In this document: one piece after another, positions 1-9,858 of the stretch
Position numbering within the stretch: the first letter of the stretch is position 1
Layout of the letters: each line of letters begins with the position of its first letter
Origin: Micromonospora radicis
Lineage (GTDB): Bacteria > Actinomycetota > Actinomycetes > Mycobacteriales > Micromonosporaceae
Assembly: GCF_003583405.1 (NCBI RefSeq)
Contig: NZ_QXEC01000008.1
Coordinates: 124,001-188,000, forward strand
DNA: 64,000 bases
Reading direction: 5' to 3'
Position numbers and translations under genes: made by a program
Notes under the pieces: generated by a model
What the model saw: the letters and a program-made list of their open reading frames with translations, nothing else
Told to the model about the DNA's origin: nothing
Database searches by the model: none

Positions 1-517
1 GCTCGATGAGCTGGAAGGGCGCCTCGGCGGCCTGCCACCGGGCCGGCGCGGTGGCGCCGGGGCTGTGCTGGAAGGACTCGCCGTGGTCGGTGGAGGTCCA
101 CCAGCCGTGCGGCGCGGTCGACAGTGCCAGCATCCCCGGTACGGCGAACAGCTGCTGCTCGTCGGCGACCGGCTGCGGATGCGCCACCCGCTGCCACGAC
201 CGGCCGCCGTCGCGGGTCGACCAGAGCAGGGCCGGGCAGTCCGGACCGGGTGGCTGGCCGTCGCAGGCCGCGAAGAGGACGTATCCGTTCTCGGCGTCGA
301 CGAACTCGACGTACGGCAGGTCGTACCGCGACGGAACGGCCAGCCGGGTGGTGCGGATCTCCCCGACGAGGTCGGCGGCCGGCGGCGACGGCGGCGGGCC
401 CGTGTGCGACGGCGGGCCGGGCGACGGCGGGGCCCGCCGGATGTCACCCACCGAGCAGCACGTGAGCAGTGTGACCAGCGCGAACACGGCCAGACAGCGG
501 GCTTGGCGGGTAGTCAT
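1..517 (-). CDS. BNR/Asp-box repeat secreted protein (C-terminus beyond window edge)
   Basis: Reads from ATG at 517 towards position 1 and runs off the window. The first residues, MTTRQARCLAVFALVTLLTC, form a short signal sequence with a poor lipobox ending in two cysteines, so it may be a lipoprotein. A Pro/Ser-rich linker follows, then two blades typical of BNR/Asp-box beta propellers (WSTRDGGRSWQ and WTSTDHGESFQ). Such propellers occur in sialidase-like and photosystem-assembly-like exported proteins; the ligand cannot be told from this. It is divergent from the antiporter regulator that starts at 549. The coding strand is supported by the signal sequence and the repeats. Function is unknown and the 3' end is not visible. 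Confidence 0.75.
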   Translation of the reverse strand, partial: MTTRQARCLAVFALVTLLTCCSVGDIRRAPPSPGPPSHTGPPPSPPAADLVGEIRTTRLAVPSRYDLPYVEFVDAENGYVLFAACDGQPPGPDCPALLWSTRDGGRSWQRVAHPQPVADEQQLFAVPGMLALSTAPHGWWTSTDHGESFQHSPGATAPARWQAAEAPFQLIE

Positions 518-548
518 ACGGCCTCCGTCGCGAGAGTAGCCTGAGCCC

Positions 549-1049
549 GTGCGAGCACGTGTCGAACAAGTCTCCCTACCGGGCATCGGTGTACGCCACG
601 ACATGATGACGGAGTCGGGCCGCCGGCTGGGGGTGGTCTCCCACCGCAGCGGCCGCCGCGACCTGGTCCTCTACGACCCGGACGATCCGGACGGCTGCTC
701 GGCGGACATCCCGCTGACCGACGACGAGGCCGCGGCGCTGGCCGACATCCTCGGCGCGTCGCTGCTGCTCGGACAGCTCTCCGGCATCCGCGAGCAGGCC
801 GCCGGGCTGCTCACCGAGCAGATCGCCATCCCGGCCTCCTCGGCGTACGTGAACCGACCCCTCGGCGACGCGAAGGTACGCAGCCGGACGGGCGCCTCGA
901 TCGTGGCGATCCTGCGCGGCGGTGAGGTGATCGTCTCGCCGGCACCGACCTTCGCGTTCGCGGCGGGCGACGTGGTGGTCGTCGTCGGCAACCGACAGGG
1001 CCTGGACGAGGTGAGCGCGATCCTGGCCGACAACGATCCGGCCGGCTGA
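549..1049 (+). CDS. Cation:proton antiporter regulatory subunit (KhtT/TrkA-C type)
   Basis: 166-residue cytoplasmic protein starting with GTG. The N-terminal half (about 1-75) resembles KhtT-type regulators (VEQVSLPGIGVRHDMMT). The C-terminal half (about 85-165) is a TrkA-C/RCK_C fold with the usual ending 'GDVVVVVGNRQGLDEV'. In Bacillus, KhtT binds c-di-AMP or nucleotides and gates the K+/H+ antiporter KhtU. The antiporter gene follows after only 6 bp, so the two form an operon and probably one complex at the membrane. The family assignment is confident; the actual ligand is inferred. It is notable that a c-di-AMP riboswitch occurs elsewhere in this window. Confidence 0.85.
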   Translation: MRARVEQVSLPGIGVRHDMMTESGRRLGVVSHRSGRRDLVLYDPDDPDGCSADIPLTDDEAAALADILGASLLLGQLSGIREQAAGLLTEQIAIPASSAYVNRPLGDAKVRSRTGASIVAILRGGEVIVSPAPTFAFAAGDVVVVVGNRQGLDEVSAILADNDPAG

Positions 1050-1055
1050 CCAACG

Positions 1056-2267
1056 GTGCACGACTTCACGAACCTGCTGATCCAGGTCGGTGCCCTGCTC
1101 TTCCTGCTCGGGCTGCTCGGCCGGCTCGGTCGCCGGGTAGGGCTCTCGCCGATCCCGCTGTACCTGCTCGCGGGACTCGCCTTCGGCCACGGCGGCGTCC
1201 TGGAGCTGCACGCCAGCGAGGAGTTCTTCGCCGTCGGCGCCGAGATCGGCGTGATCCTGCTCCTGTTGATGCTCGGCCTGGAGTACTCCGCCGACGAACT
1301 GGTCGGCAACCTGCGGTCAGCCGCGCCGGCCGGCCTGTTCGACGCCGTGCTCAACGCACTGCCGGGCGCGGCCTTCGCGTTGCTGCTCGGCTGGGGTTGG
1401 GTGGCCGCTGTGGTGCTCGCCGGGATCACCTGGGTCTCGTCCTCCGGTGTGATCGCGAAGGTACTCGCCGACCTGGGCCGGCTCGGCAACCGGGAGACGC
1501 CGGTGGTCCTCTCCGTGCTGGTGGTCGAGGACCTGGCCATGGCGTTCTACCTGCCGCTGGTCACCGCGCTGCTCGCCGGGGTCGGCCTGGCCAAGGGCGG
1601 GGTGGCCCTGGGGATCGCGGTACTCACGGTGGTCACGGTGCTGGTGGTCGCACTGCGCTACGGCAACCTCGTGTCCCGGGCCATGTCCGCCGACAACCCC
1701 GAGGCGCTGCTGCTCGGGGTGCTCGGCCTGACCCTGCTGGTGGCCGGCGTCGCGGCGAAGCTACAGGTGTCGGCGGCGGTGGGCGCGTTCCTGGTCGGCA
1801 TCGCACTCTCGGGCCCGGTCGCCCACCACGCCACCGAACTGCTCACCCCACTGCGTGATCTGTTCGCCGCTGTCTTCTTCGTCTTCTTCGGGCTGGCCAC
1901 CGACCCGCGGCACATCCCACCGGTGCTGCTGCCCGCGCTGCTGCTCGCGCTGGTCACCATGGCCACCAAGACCCTCACCGGCTATCTGGCCGCGCGTCGG
2001 GTCGGCATCGCCGAGCCGGGCCGCTGGCGCGCCGGGCTGGCACTGGTGCCCCGGGGCGAGTTCTCCATCGTCATCGCCGGGCTCGCGGTCGCCGCCGGCA
2101 GCGTGTCGCCGAAGTTGGCGGCCCTGGCTGCGACGTACGTGCTGATCACGGTGGTGACCGGGCCGATGCTGGCCCGGCTGCCCGACCTGCCGTGGGCCAA
2201 GCGGACGCTGCGGCGACGGGCCCTGGCCCAGCGGACGCCGGCAACCCCGGCAGCGGACCGGGCGTGA
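1056..2267 (+). CDS. Cation:proton antiporter, CPA2 family (KefB/KhtU-like)
   Basis: 403-residue integral membrane protein starting at GTG 1056, with about 12 hydrophobic segments. CPA2 hallmarks are visible: an N-terminal LLGRLGRRVGLSPIPLYLLAG segment, the 'LLLLMLGLEYSADEL' helix and a late 'LVPRGEFSIVIAG' helix. It lacks the C-terminal TrkA-N domain found in KefB/KefC, which fits a system whose regulatory part is a separate polypeptide, the gene just upstream. It probably exchanges K+ (or Na+) for H+ across the membrane and contributes to pH and osmotic balance. The C-terminal 30 residues are a short basic tail. Family confidence is high; ion specificity is not shown. Confidence 0.88.
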   Translation: MHDFTNLLIQVGALLFLLGLLGRLGRRVGLSPIPLYLLAGLAFGHGGVLELHASEEFFAVGAEIGVILLLLMLGLEYSADELVGNLRSAAPAGLFDAVLNALPGAAFALLLGWGWVAAVVLAGITWVSSSGVIAKVLADLGRLGNRETPVVLSVLVVEDLAMAFYLPLVTALLAGVGLAKGGVALGIAVLTVVTVLVVALRYGNLVSRAMSADNPEALLLGVLGLTLLVAGVAAKLQVSAAVGAFLVGIALSGPVAHHATELLTPLRDLFAAVFFVFFGLATDPRHIPPVLLPALLLALVTMATKTLTGYLAARRVGIAEPGRWRAGLALVPRGEFSIVIAGLAVAAGSVSPKLAALAATYVLITVVTGPMLARLPDLPWAKRTLRRRALAQRTPATPAADRA

Positions 2268-2439
2268 CCTCGTCCAGCAGCGGTTCGACCGTCCGGACGA
2301 GGTGGCGTGGCCAACAGATGCCGAATTGGTTCCGGGAGGGGCTACCCGTACTCACCGGTACCGCGTTAACGTGTCGCCCCAGCAGCCAGGGTTCGCGGAG
2401 GCGGACGACGCCCCCGCGGGCAGAGCGGAAGGTTGGCCG

Positions 2440-2868
2440 GTGAGCGTGCAGGAGTCAGCGTTCCACGGCTTCGCCAACCCCGTCGACCCGAGCCCGGCGG
2501 AGTTGCGGGCGTGGGCGTACCAGCCCGACTCGGTGCCGTTGGCGTCCATGCCACCCGACTGGGACCTGCTGGTCTCCGGTGATCGGCTGGTGATGACGCT
2601 GTTCGACCTGGCGATGGACGCGCACTGCCCGGCCCGCCGGTTCGCGCTGCACTGCCTCTACATCTACGCCGCGGACGGGATCCGGACGAACTTCCGGGCC
2701 CACCCGAAGCGGCGCTTCCGCAAGCTGGTGGACCAGGCCGAGCGCAACGGCGACGAGATGATGCGCACCTGGGCGCACAACAGTCGGGTGTTGCTGACCC
2801 GACCGGAGCTGTTCGTCTACCGGGAGTGGTGTGAGGGCGGGCTGGTCCGGGAGGGCCGCCGCCTCTGA
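2440..2868 (+). CDS. Conserved actinobacterial protein of unknown function
   Basis: 142 residues from GTG 2440, chosen because a purine-rich stretch (gcggaagg) lies about 8 nt upstream; longer in-frame starts at 2302 would add a low-complexity, probably untranslated segment. The protein is soluble, with a distinctive core 'LRAWAYQPDSVPLASMPPDWDLLVSGD' followed by helical, basic sequence (AHPKRRFRKLVDQAERNGD). I recall similar uncharacterised proteins across Actinomycetia, but I can name no domain. It stands alone, 170 bp after the antiporter, and shows no sign of membrane or secretion signals. Confidence 0.7.
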   Translation: MSVQESAFHGFANPVDPSPAELRAWAYQPDSVPLASMPPDWDLLVSGDRLVMTLFDLAMDAHCPARRFALHCLYIYAADGIRTNFRAHPKRRFRKLVDQAERNGDEMMRTWAHNSRVLLTRPELFVYREWCEGGLVREGRRL

Positions 2869-2944
2869 GGAGTACGCCCGGGTGAGGTCCCACGCGAACG
2901 GGCCGGGACCCCCCGTGGCTCCCGGCCCGCACGTCGACGGATCG

Positions 2945-3217
2945 TCAGCGCGATCCGCCCCGCTCGCGGCGATGCTGGTCGGTGCGGGCCTGGCCGGCCC
3001 CGTGACCTCCCCGATTGCCCTGCGCCGCCCGCGCCCCGGGGTTGTCACCGGCGTTCCGGTCGCCGCCGCTGCCCTGCTGGCCGCCGAACCGGCCGGCCCT
3101 GATCTGGTCGGAGAAGCGTCCCTTGGTGAGCCGGTCGAACCGCCGCCGGACGTTCTCCGCCAGGTTGTCGAGCCGGTGCTCCGCCTCCTCGGCCACCTTC
3201 TTCGCCGATTCCGCCAT
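2945..3217 (-). CDS. Small hydrophilic protein of unknown function
   Basis: 90 residues from ATG 3217, preceded by a GGGGGGAGCC stretch that can act as a ribosome-binding site. The first 40 residues form an amphipathic helix rich in Ala/Glu/Arg (AEEAEHRLDNLAENVRRRFDRL). The remainder is Gly/Gln/Arg-rich and likely disordered. No recognised domain. It lies downstream of and in the same direction as hspR, 127 bp away, with the hspR hairpin between them, so it is probably a separate unit. Coding potential rests on the RBS, the helical pattern and codon bias; it could be a lineage-restricted gene. Confidence 0.5.
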   Translation of the reverse strand: MAESAKKVAEEAEHRLDNLAENVRRRFDRLTKGRFSDQIRAGRFGGQQGSGGDRNAGDNPGARAAQGNRGGHGAGQARTDQHRRERGGSR

Positions 3218-3334
3218 GGCTCCCCCCGCCAGCTCGGAGTACGGATTCAGGTGGTTAGACCCGTTTCATAAAGCTACCGAAGACGACCCACGCCCGTTCA
3301 GGGTTCCGCAGAAATGCAAGTCACGCTCGATCGG

Positions 3335-3357
3335 CCCCGGCCCGTCATCGGCCGGGG
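3335..3357 (-). terminator. Hairpin at the end of hspR
   Basis: Perfect 8-bp stem (CCCCGGCC / GGCCGGGG) whose 7-nt loop contains the hspR stop codon. There is no U-tract, as is common in GC-rich actinobacteria. It probably ends or attenuates the dnaK operon transcript. Confidence 0.45.
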
Positions 3358-3782
3358 GTGCGCCGGGGACGCCAGACCACCAGGGCGGTCGAGGTCTGAT
3401 TGGTCGGCACCAGGTCACGACCGGGGAAGCGGGCCAGCGACTCCAACTCGGCCATCCGGCGGTACGCGGCCTCCAACTCGGCCTCGAGTTGGGCGACCCG
3501 CTGCTGGGCCTGCTCCAGCAACCGTTCCAGGCCGATGATCCGCTTGATCCCGGCGAGGTTGACGCCGTCGTCCTGGCTGAGCCGCTGCACCTCGCGCAGC
3601 AGCACCACGTCCCGGACGCTGTACCGCCGCCCGCCGCCCGCCGCCCGGCCGGCCTGCACCAGGCCGAGCCGGTCGTACTGGCGCAGGGTCTGCGGGTGCA
3701 TCCCCGCCATCCGCGCCGCAACCGAGATCATCAGCACCTTGGCCTCGTAGGCGGGGTCATCCGCACCGCCGAACCCGTCCAT
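3345..3782 (-). CDS. hspR: HspR, MerR-family heat-shock repressor
   Basis: 145 residues. The ATG at 3782 is chosen over the GTG at 3791 because GGAGG lies 8 nt before the ATG, whereas that GTG sits inside the Shine-Dalgarno itself. An N-terminal MerR-type helix-turn-helix (VLMISVAARMAGMHPQTLRQYDRLGL) is followed by a helical effector region and a coiled-coil stretch (EQAQQRVAQLEAELEAAYRRMAEL). HspR binds HAIR operators and needs DnaK as co-repressor, so accumulation of unfolded protein relieves repression. It is the last gene of dnaK-grpE-dnaJ-hspR, 28 bp after dnaJ. A matching HAIR site sits at the operon promoter at 7863-7881. Confidence 0.95.
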   Translation of the reverse strand: MDGFGGADDPAYEAKVLMISVAARMAGMHPQTLRQYDRLGLVQAGRAAGGGRRYSVRDVVLLREVQRLSQDDGVNLAGIKRIIGLERLLEQAQQRVAQLEAELEAAYRRMAELESLARFPGRDLVPTNQTSTALVVWRPRRTPGR

Positions 3783-3810
3783 GCCGCTCACCTCCGCACC
3801 GCATCACCGA

Positions 3811-4995
3811 TCAACCGAACCGACGCACCCGGGCGTCGAGATGTTCCCGCGCCGCCGGCGGGGTCTGCGCGGCGAACGCCTCCAGCGCCGCCCGCGCCTC
3901 GTCGGACACCCCGGCCGGCACCAGCACGTCCAGCGTGACGAGCAGGTCACCGGCCTGGCCGTCCCGGCGGCTCACGCCCTTGCCGCGGGCCCGCAGGATC
4001 CGCCCGCTCGGCGTACCCGGCGGCACCCGGAGGGTCACCGCGCCGTCGAGGGTCGGCACCCGCAGGTCGGTGCCGAGTACCGCTTCCGCGAACGTGATCG
4101 GCACGGTCAGGGTGAGATCGTCGCCGGCACGCCCGAACAACTCGTCCGGCCGGACCTTCACGTGCACGAACAGATCACCCGCCGGGCCGCCCCGCTCCCC
4201 GGGCTCGCCCCGCCCGGCCAGCCGGATCCGCTGCCCGTCGGCCACTCCGGCGGGAAAGCGGACGTTGAGCGTCCGGGTCTTGGTGACACCGCCGGTGCCC
4301 TGGCATTCCGGGCACTTCTCGTCGACCACCGTGCCGACGCCCTGACAGTTGCGGCACGGCTCGGAGAAGCTGAACGCGCCCTGGTTGCGGGTGGTCACCC
4401 CGGCACCGTGGCAGACCGGGCAGGCCCTCGGCTGGGTGCCGGGCTTGGCCCCGTTGCCGTGGCAGGTGTCGCAGACCCCCGGCGCCCGCAGCGTCAGCGG
4501 GAGGGTCACCCCGCGGACCGCGTCGTCGAAGTCGAGCGCCACCTCGGTCTCGACGTCCCGACCGCGCGCCGGACCCGGCGCACCGCCGCTTCCGGCGCCG
4601 CCGGTGAAGATCGAGCTGAACAGGTCGGAGATGCCGCCACCGGCGAACCGGCCGCCACCGGACGACGCACCCCCGAACAGGTCGGAGACGTCGAACGGCA
4701 TCCCACCGGGCTGGCCCGGCTGGCCCGGCTGACGGGCACCCCGCCGGAACGCACCCGAGCCGAACAGCGAACGCATCTCGTCGTACTCGCGGCGCTTCGA
4801 GTCGTCACCGAGCACCGCGTACGCCTCGGAAACCGCCTTGAAGCGCTCCTCGGCCCGGGGATCACCGGGGTTGTGGTCGGGGTGCGACTCCCGGGCCAGC
4901 TTCCGGTACGCCTTCTTGATCTCGTCAGCGGGGGCCGTCTTCGCCACGCCCAGGACCGCGTAGTAGTCCTTCTCGATCCAGTCCTTGGAACTCAA
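3811..4995 (-). CDS. dnaJ: DnaJ co-chaperone (type I Hsp40)
   Basis: 394 residues from TTG 4995, with GGAGGTGG 5-12 nt upstream; actinobacterial DnaJ proteins start at this point (SSKDWIEKDYYAVLGV). The J domain (about 10-75) carries the HPD motif that stimulates DnaK ATPase. A Gly/Phe-rich linker follows, then four zinc-binding CxxCxGxG repeats (CDTCHGNG, CPVCHGAG, CRNCQGVG, CPECQGTG), then two beta-barrel substrate-binding domains. It delivers unfolded clients to DnaK in the cytoplasm. The gene lies between grpE and hspR and is preceded by a strong intercistronic hairpin that may lower its expression relative to dnaK-grpE. Confidence 0.97.
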   Translation of the reverse strand: MSSKDWIEKDYYAVLGVAKTAPADEIKKAYRKLARESHPDHNPGDPRAEERFKAVSEAYAVLGDDSKRREYDEMRSLFGSGAFRRGARQPGQPGQPGGMPFDVSDLFGGASSGGGRFAGGGISDLFSSIFTGGAGSGGAPGPARGRDVETEVALDFDDAVRGVTLPLTLRAPGVCDTCHGNGAKPGTQPRACPVCHGAGVTTRNQGAFSFSEPCRNCQGVGTVVDEKCPECQGTGGVTKTRTLNVRFPAGVADGQRIRLAGRGEPGERGGPAGDLFVHVKVRPDELFGRAGDDLTLTVPITFAEAVLGTDLRVPTLDGAVTLRVPPGTPSGRILRARGKGVSRRDGQAGDLLVTLDVLVPAGVSDEARAALEAFAAQTPPAAREHLDARVRRFG

Positions 4996-5022
4996 CCGTC
5001 CACCTCCTCCCCACCGCCGGGT

Positions 5023-5067
5023 CCGGGCCGTCCCGCTCGCCGAGCCGCGGCGAGCAGGACGGCCCGG
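5023..5067 (-). promoter_or_regulatory. Intercistronic hairpin between grpE and dnaJ
   Basis: Two stacked stems: an outer 11-bp stem (5023-5033 with 5057-5067) and an inner 8-bp stem (5035-5042 with 5048-5055), separated by one C-A mismatch and closed by a 5-nt loop. It lies after the grpE stop and about 15 nt before the dnaJ Shine-Dalgarno. There is no U-run. It could be a partial terminator, an mRNA processing or stabilising element, or both, setting the DnaK:DnaJ ratio. Confidence 0.55.
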
Positions 5068-5080
5068 TCACCGTCGAGCC

Positions 5081-5857
5081 CTATTCCGGATCGGCCACCG
5101 CGACCAGCGCGGGCCGCAGCAGACGGTCGCCAATCTGGTAGCCCCGACGCATCACCTGCACGCAGGTCGGCTCGGTGACGTCGGCCGAGGTCTGGTGGGC
5201 CACCGCCTCGTGCCGCGTCGGGTCGAACGGATCGCCCTGCTCACCGAACGGGGTCAGGCCGAACTTGCCCAGCGTGGTGGTCAACTGCTCGGCCACCGAG
5301 CCGAACGGCCCAACCAGGTCACCGTGTTCCCGGGCCCGGTCCAGGTCGTCCAGGATCGGCAGCAGCGCCGCGAGCACCGAGCCGGTCGCCTGCTCGGTCA
5401 CCAGGCCGCGGTCACGCTCGACCCGCTTGCGGTAGTTGGCGTACTCGGCCGACACCCGCTGGACGTCGCGCGTGCGCTCCTCCAGGTCGGCCCGGAGCGC
5501 CGCCAACTCGGCGCCGAGCCCGCCCTCGGCCGGCGCCGACGGCTTCCCGGTGTTCGACTCACCGACGGGATGTGCCGGCGAGTCCACCACCGGCGGCCCC
5601 TCCGTGGACGGCTCGCTCAGCGCGGCCGCCTCGACCTCGATCGCGTCGACCACGACCTCGGCGTCCTCGACCAGGCCCTCCGCCGGAACGTCCGATCCGG
5701 CGTCGGCAGCCGCGCCGTCCGGCTCGCGGGTCTGACTGATCTTGCGGTTGTTGCGGATGACGACCCGCGGCGCGTCGCCGGTGGCCGGCTCGGACGCCGA
5801 GCCACCCGGCGCCGACCCGGTGTCACCCGGGTCGGCGTTTCGTGGCTTCTCCGTCAT
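5081..5857 (-). CDS. grpE: GrpE nucleotide exchange factor
   Basis: 258 residues from ATG 5857, ending with TAG at 5081. The first roughly 110 residues are acidic and low-complexity, longer than in E. coli GrpE but normal for actinobacteria. The conserved part begins with a long coiled coil (ELAALRADLEERTRDVQRVSAEYANYRKRVERD) and ends in the beta-wing head (GDPFDPTRHEAVAHQ...GYQIGDRLLRPALVAV). It releases ADP from DnaK. It is the second gene of the operon, 46 bp after dnaK, so co-transcription is expected. Confidence 0.96.
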   Translation of the reverse strand: MTEKPRNADPGDTGSAPGGSASEPATGDAPRVVIRNNRKISQTREPDGAAADAGSDVPAEGLVEDAEVVVDAIEVEAAALSEPSTEGPPVVDSPAHPVGESNTGKPSAPAEGGLGAELAALRADLEERTRDVQRVSAEYANYRKRVERDRGLVTEQATGSVLAALLPILDDLDRAREHGDLVGPFGSVAEQLTTTLGKFGLTPFGEQGDPFDPTRHEAVAHQTSADVTEPTCVQVMRRGYQIGDRLLRPALVAVADPE

Positions 5858-5903
5858 ACGACTACCTCATCCCTCTGCCCGTGAGCCCGAGTCGTCCGGA
5901 CCG

Positions 5904-7772
<1,869 letters not shown>

Positions 7773-7862
7773 CTTCGCTTCCTCGCTTCGTAACGTTGAG
7801 CAGGTGACGCATCTCGCGTCACGCCGCCCGGCGGGCGCCGCCCGCAGCGACCCCACCTCAAG

Positions 7863-7881
7863 TTGAGTGAACTTGACTCAA
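7863..7881 (-). promoter_or_regulatory. HAIR operator (HspR binding site) for the dnaK operon
   Basis: TTGAGT-N7-ACTCAA, the core of the HspR-associated inverted repeat (consensus CTTGAGT-N7-ACTCAAG). It overlaps the last base of the -10 element and the transcription start, so bound HspR would block initiation. A further TTGAGT half-site lies at 7916-7921. Confidence 0.9.
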
Positions 7882-7908
7882 TAGTGCCACGCCCACCGGA
7901 ATCGTCAA
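7881..7908 (-). promoter_or_regulatory. dnaK operon promoter
   Basis: On the minus strand, -35 TTGACG (7903-7908), a 16-bp spacer and -10 CACTAT (7881-7886). The HAIR operator abuts it. The leader to the dnaK ATG is about 100 nt. Confidence 0.7.
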
Positions 7909-7991
7909 GTCAAGGTTGAGTCGAGTCGGCGCAAGTGGCCGACCGCTACCGATCGGTTGTCTTACTTGTGTCGGTCGGGCACGCTTTAGCG

Positions 7992-9833
7992 GTGACGACG
8001 AACGGCGATTCCGCCTCACCTTCCGGCGCGCCCGCCGTCGCAGCCCGCACCGGCAGTCGCGGCGCCGGAGAGGACCGGTCCGTCACCGGCGACGACCGCC
8101 TGACCGACGCCCTGACCGGCCTGCGTGCCGCGATCGGGGCGGCTCGGTTCCCACTCGTGCTGCCCTCGGCCGAACCGGCCCGGCGGATCGGCGCCGCCCT
8201 CACCGACCAGCTCGACGACTACCTGCTGCCCCGACTCTCCCGCCTCGACGCACCGCTGCTGGTGGTGGTCGGCGGGTCCACCGGCGCCGGCAAGTCGACC
8301 CTGGTGAACAGCCTGGTGCAGGCCCGGGTCAGCGCCGCCGGGGTGCTCCGGCCCACCACCCGCTCGCCGGTCCTGGTCTGCAACCCGGCCGACTCACCCT
8401 GGTTCCGCCGGGGTGAGCTGTTGCCCGGGCTGACCCGGACCAACCAACCCAGCGACGCCCCGGGCACCCTGCACCTGGTCACCGCTCCCGCCCTCGCTCC
8501 CGGCCTGGCGTTCCTGGACGCTCCCGACATCGACTCCGTGGTGGACGCGAACCGGGCGCTGGCCGGACAACTGCTCGCCGCCGCCGATCTCTGGCTGTTC
8601 GTCACCACCGCCGCCCGGTACGCCGACGCCGTCCCCTGGGAACTGCTGCGCGGCGCGCGAGCCCGGGGCGCGGTGATCGCCCTGGTGCTCGACCGGGTGC
8701 CGGCGGAGGCCACCGACGAGGTCAGCGCACACCTCGTCGAGATGCTCGTCGAGCAGGATCTCGGCGCGGCTCCACTGTTCGTCCTGCCGGAGACCTGGGT
8801 GGACGGGCAGGGCCTGCTGCCCGACCGGGTCACCGCACCGCTGGCGGACTGGTTCGCCCGGCTCGCCGCCGACGCGGAGGCCCGCGCGGCAGTGGTCCGG
8901 CAGACCCTGGGCGGCGCCCTGGCCGCACTGCAACCAGCCGTACGGAGCCTGACCGAAGCCGCCGAGGAGCAGGTGGCCGCCGCCGACGCGCTGGACGAGC
9001 GGGTACGCGCCGCGTACCGGGCCGCCGACCGGACCGTCGAGCAGGGGCTGCGCGACGGTCGGCTGCTCCGTGGCGAGGTGCTGGCCCGCTGGCAGGAGTT
9101 CGTCGGCACCGGCGAGTTCCTGCGCAACCTGGAGGCACGGGTCGGCCGGCTGCGCGACCGCGTCGTGGCCGCGTTCAGCCGGCGCCCAGCCCCCGCCGTC
9201 GAACTCAGCGATGCGATCGAGTCCCAGTTGGTGACCCTGCTGCGCGGGGTGGCGGCCGAGGCGGCCGAGCACGCGTACACCGGCTGGAAGGCGCATCCGG
9301 CCGGGGTCGCACTGCTCGCACCGGACCTCGCCCAGCACAGCCCCGAACTGCCCGAACGCGCCGAGCGACTGGTTCGGGACTGGCAGCGCGGGGTGCTGGA
9401 GCTGGTCCGCACCGAAGGCGGTGACCGGCGCTTCGTGGCCCGCACGGCGGCGTACGCGGTGAACGCCACCGGGCTGGCCGTCATGATCGCGGTCTTCGCC
9501 TCGACCGCCTTCATCCCGACCGGCCTGGAGGTCGCCACCGGGGCCGGCACCACCGTCGCCGGCCAGGCCGTACTCCAGGCGGTCTTCGGTGACCAGGCCG
9601 TGCGTACGCTGGCCGGCAAGGCTCGGGCGGACCTGCTGGAGCGGGTCCGGGCGCTGCTGGACGACGAGGCCGCCCGATACCTCACCCGCACCGAGCAGGC
9701 GCGGCCGACGGCGCGGACCGTGGTGGCGCTGCGCCGGGCCGCCGAACAGGTCGAGGCGGGCCGGTTGCAGAGCAGGTTCGCCGAGGTGGCTCCGGCAACC
9801 AGGGTGGCGGCCGACGAGGGGCGGCAGGCGTGA
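7992..9833 (+). CDS. Dynamin-like membrane GTPase, first of a pair (atypical G4 motif)
   Basis: 613 residues from GTG 7992; a GTG at 7935 would add 19 residues. A P-loop (GGSTGAGKST, about residue 95) and a G3-like motif (FLDAPDIDSVVDANRA) mark a GTPase of the dynamin/YfjP superfamily. Where the base-specificity motif N-K-x-D is expected, the sequence reads VLDRVP, so nucleotide selectivity may be lost. Long helical stalk segments follow, then a hydrophobic membrane-inserting region (LAVMIAVFASTAFIPTG) about 100 residues before the end. Paired GTPases of this kind (for example IniA/IniC, DynA/DynB) act in membrane remodelling or repair. It is divergent from dnaK and 25 bp before its partner, so it forms an operon. 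The membrane role is inferred. Confidence 0.8.
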   Translation: MTTNGDSASPSGAPAVAARTGSRGAGEDRSVTGDDRLTDALTGLRAAIGAARFPLVLPSAEPARRIGAALTDQLDDYLLPRLSRLDAPLLVVVGGSTGAGKSTLVNSLVQARVSAAGVLRPTTRSPVLVCNPADSPWFRRGELLPGLTRTNQPSDAPGTLHLVTAPALAPGLAFLDAPDIDSVVDANRALAGQLLAAADLWLFVTTAARYADAVPWELLRGARARGAVIALVLDRVPAEATDEVSAHLVEMLVEQDLGAAPLFVLPETWVDGQGLLPDRVTAPLADWFARLAADAEARAAVVRQTLGGALAALQPAVRSLTEAAEEQVAAADALDERVRAAYRAADRTVEQGLRDGRLLRGEVLARWQEFVGTGEFLRNLEARVGRLRDRVVAAFSRRPAPAVELSDAIESQLVTLLRGVAAEAAEHAYTGWKAHPAGVALLAPDLAQHSPELPERAERLVRDWQRGVLELVRTEGGDRRFVARTAAYAVNATGLAVMIAVFASTAFIPTGLEVATGAGTTVAGQAVLQAVFGDQAVRTLAGKARADLLERVRALLDDEAARYLTRTEQARPTARTVVALRRAAEQVEAGRLQSRFAEVAPATRVAADEGRQA

Positions 9834-9858
9834 GCAGCTGGATCAGCCGGGGGCGGCC

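Noticed and set aside
7916..7934. A second complete HAIR operator
   Set aside because: Only the TTGAGT half is present; the partner position reads GCGCAA rather than ACTCAA, so it is recorded as a half-site only.
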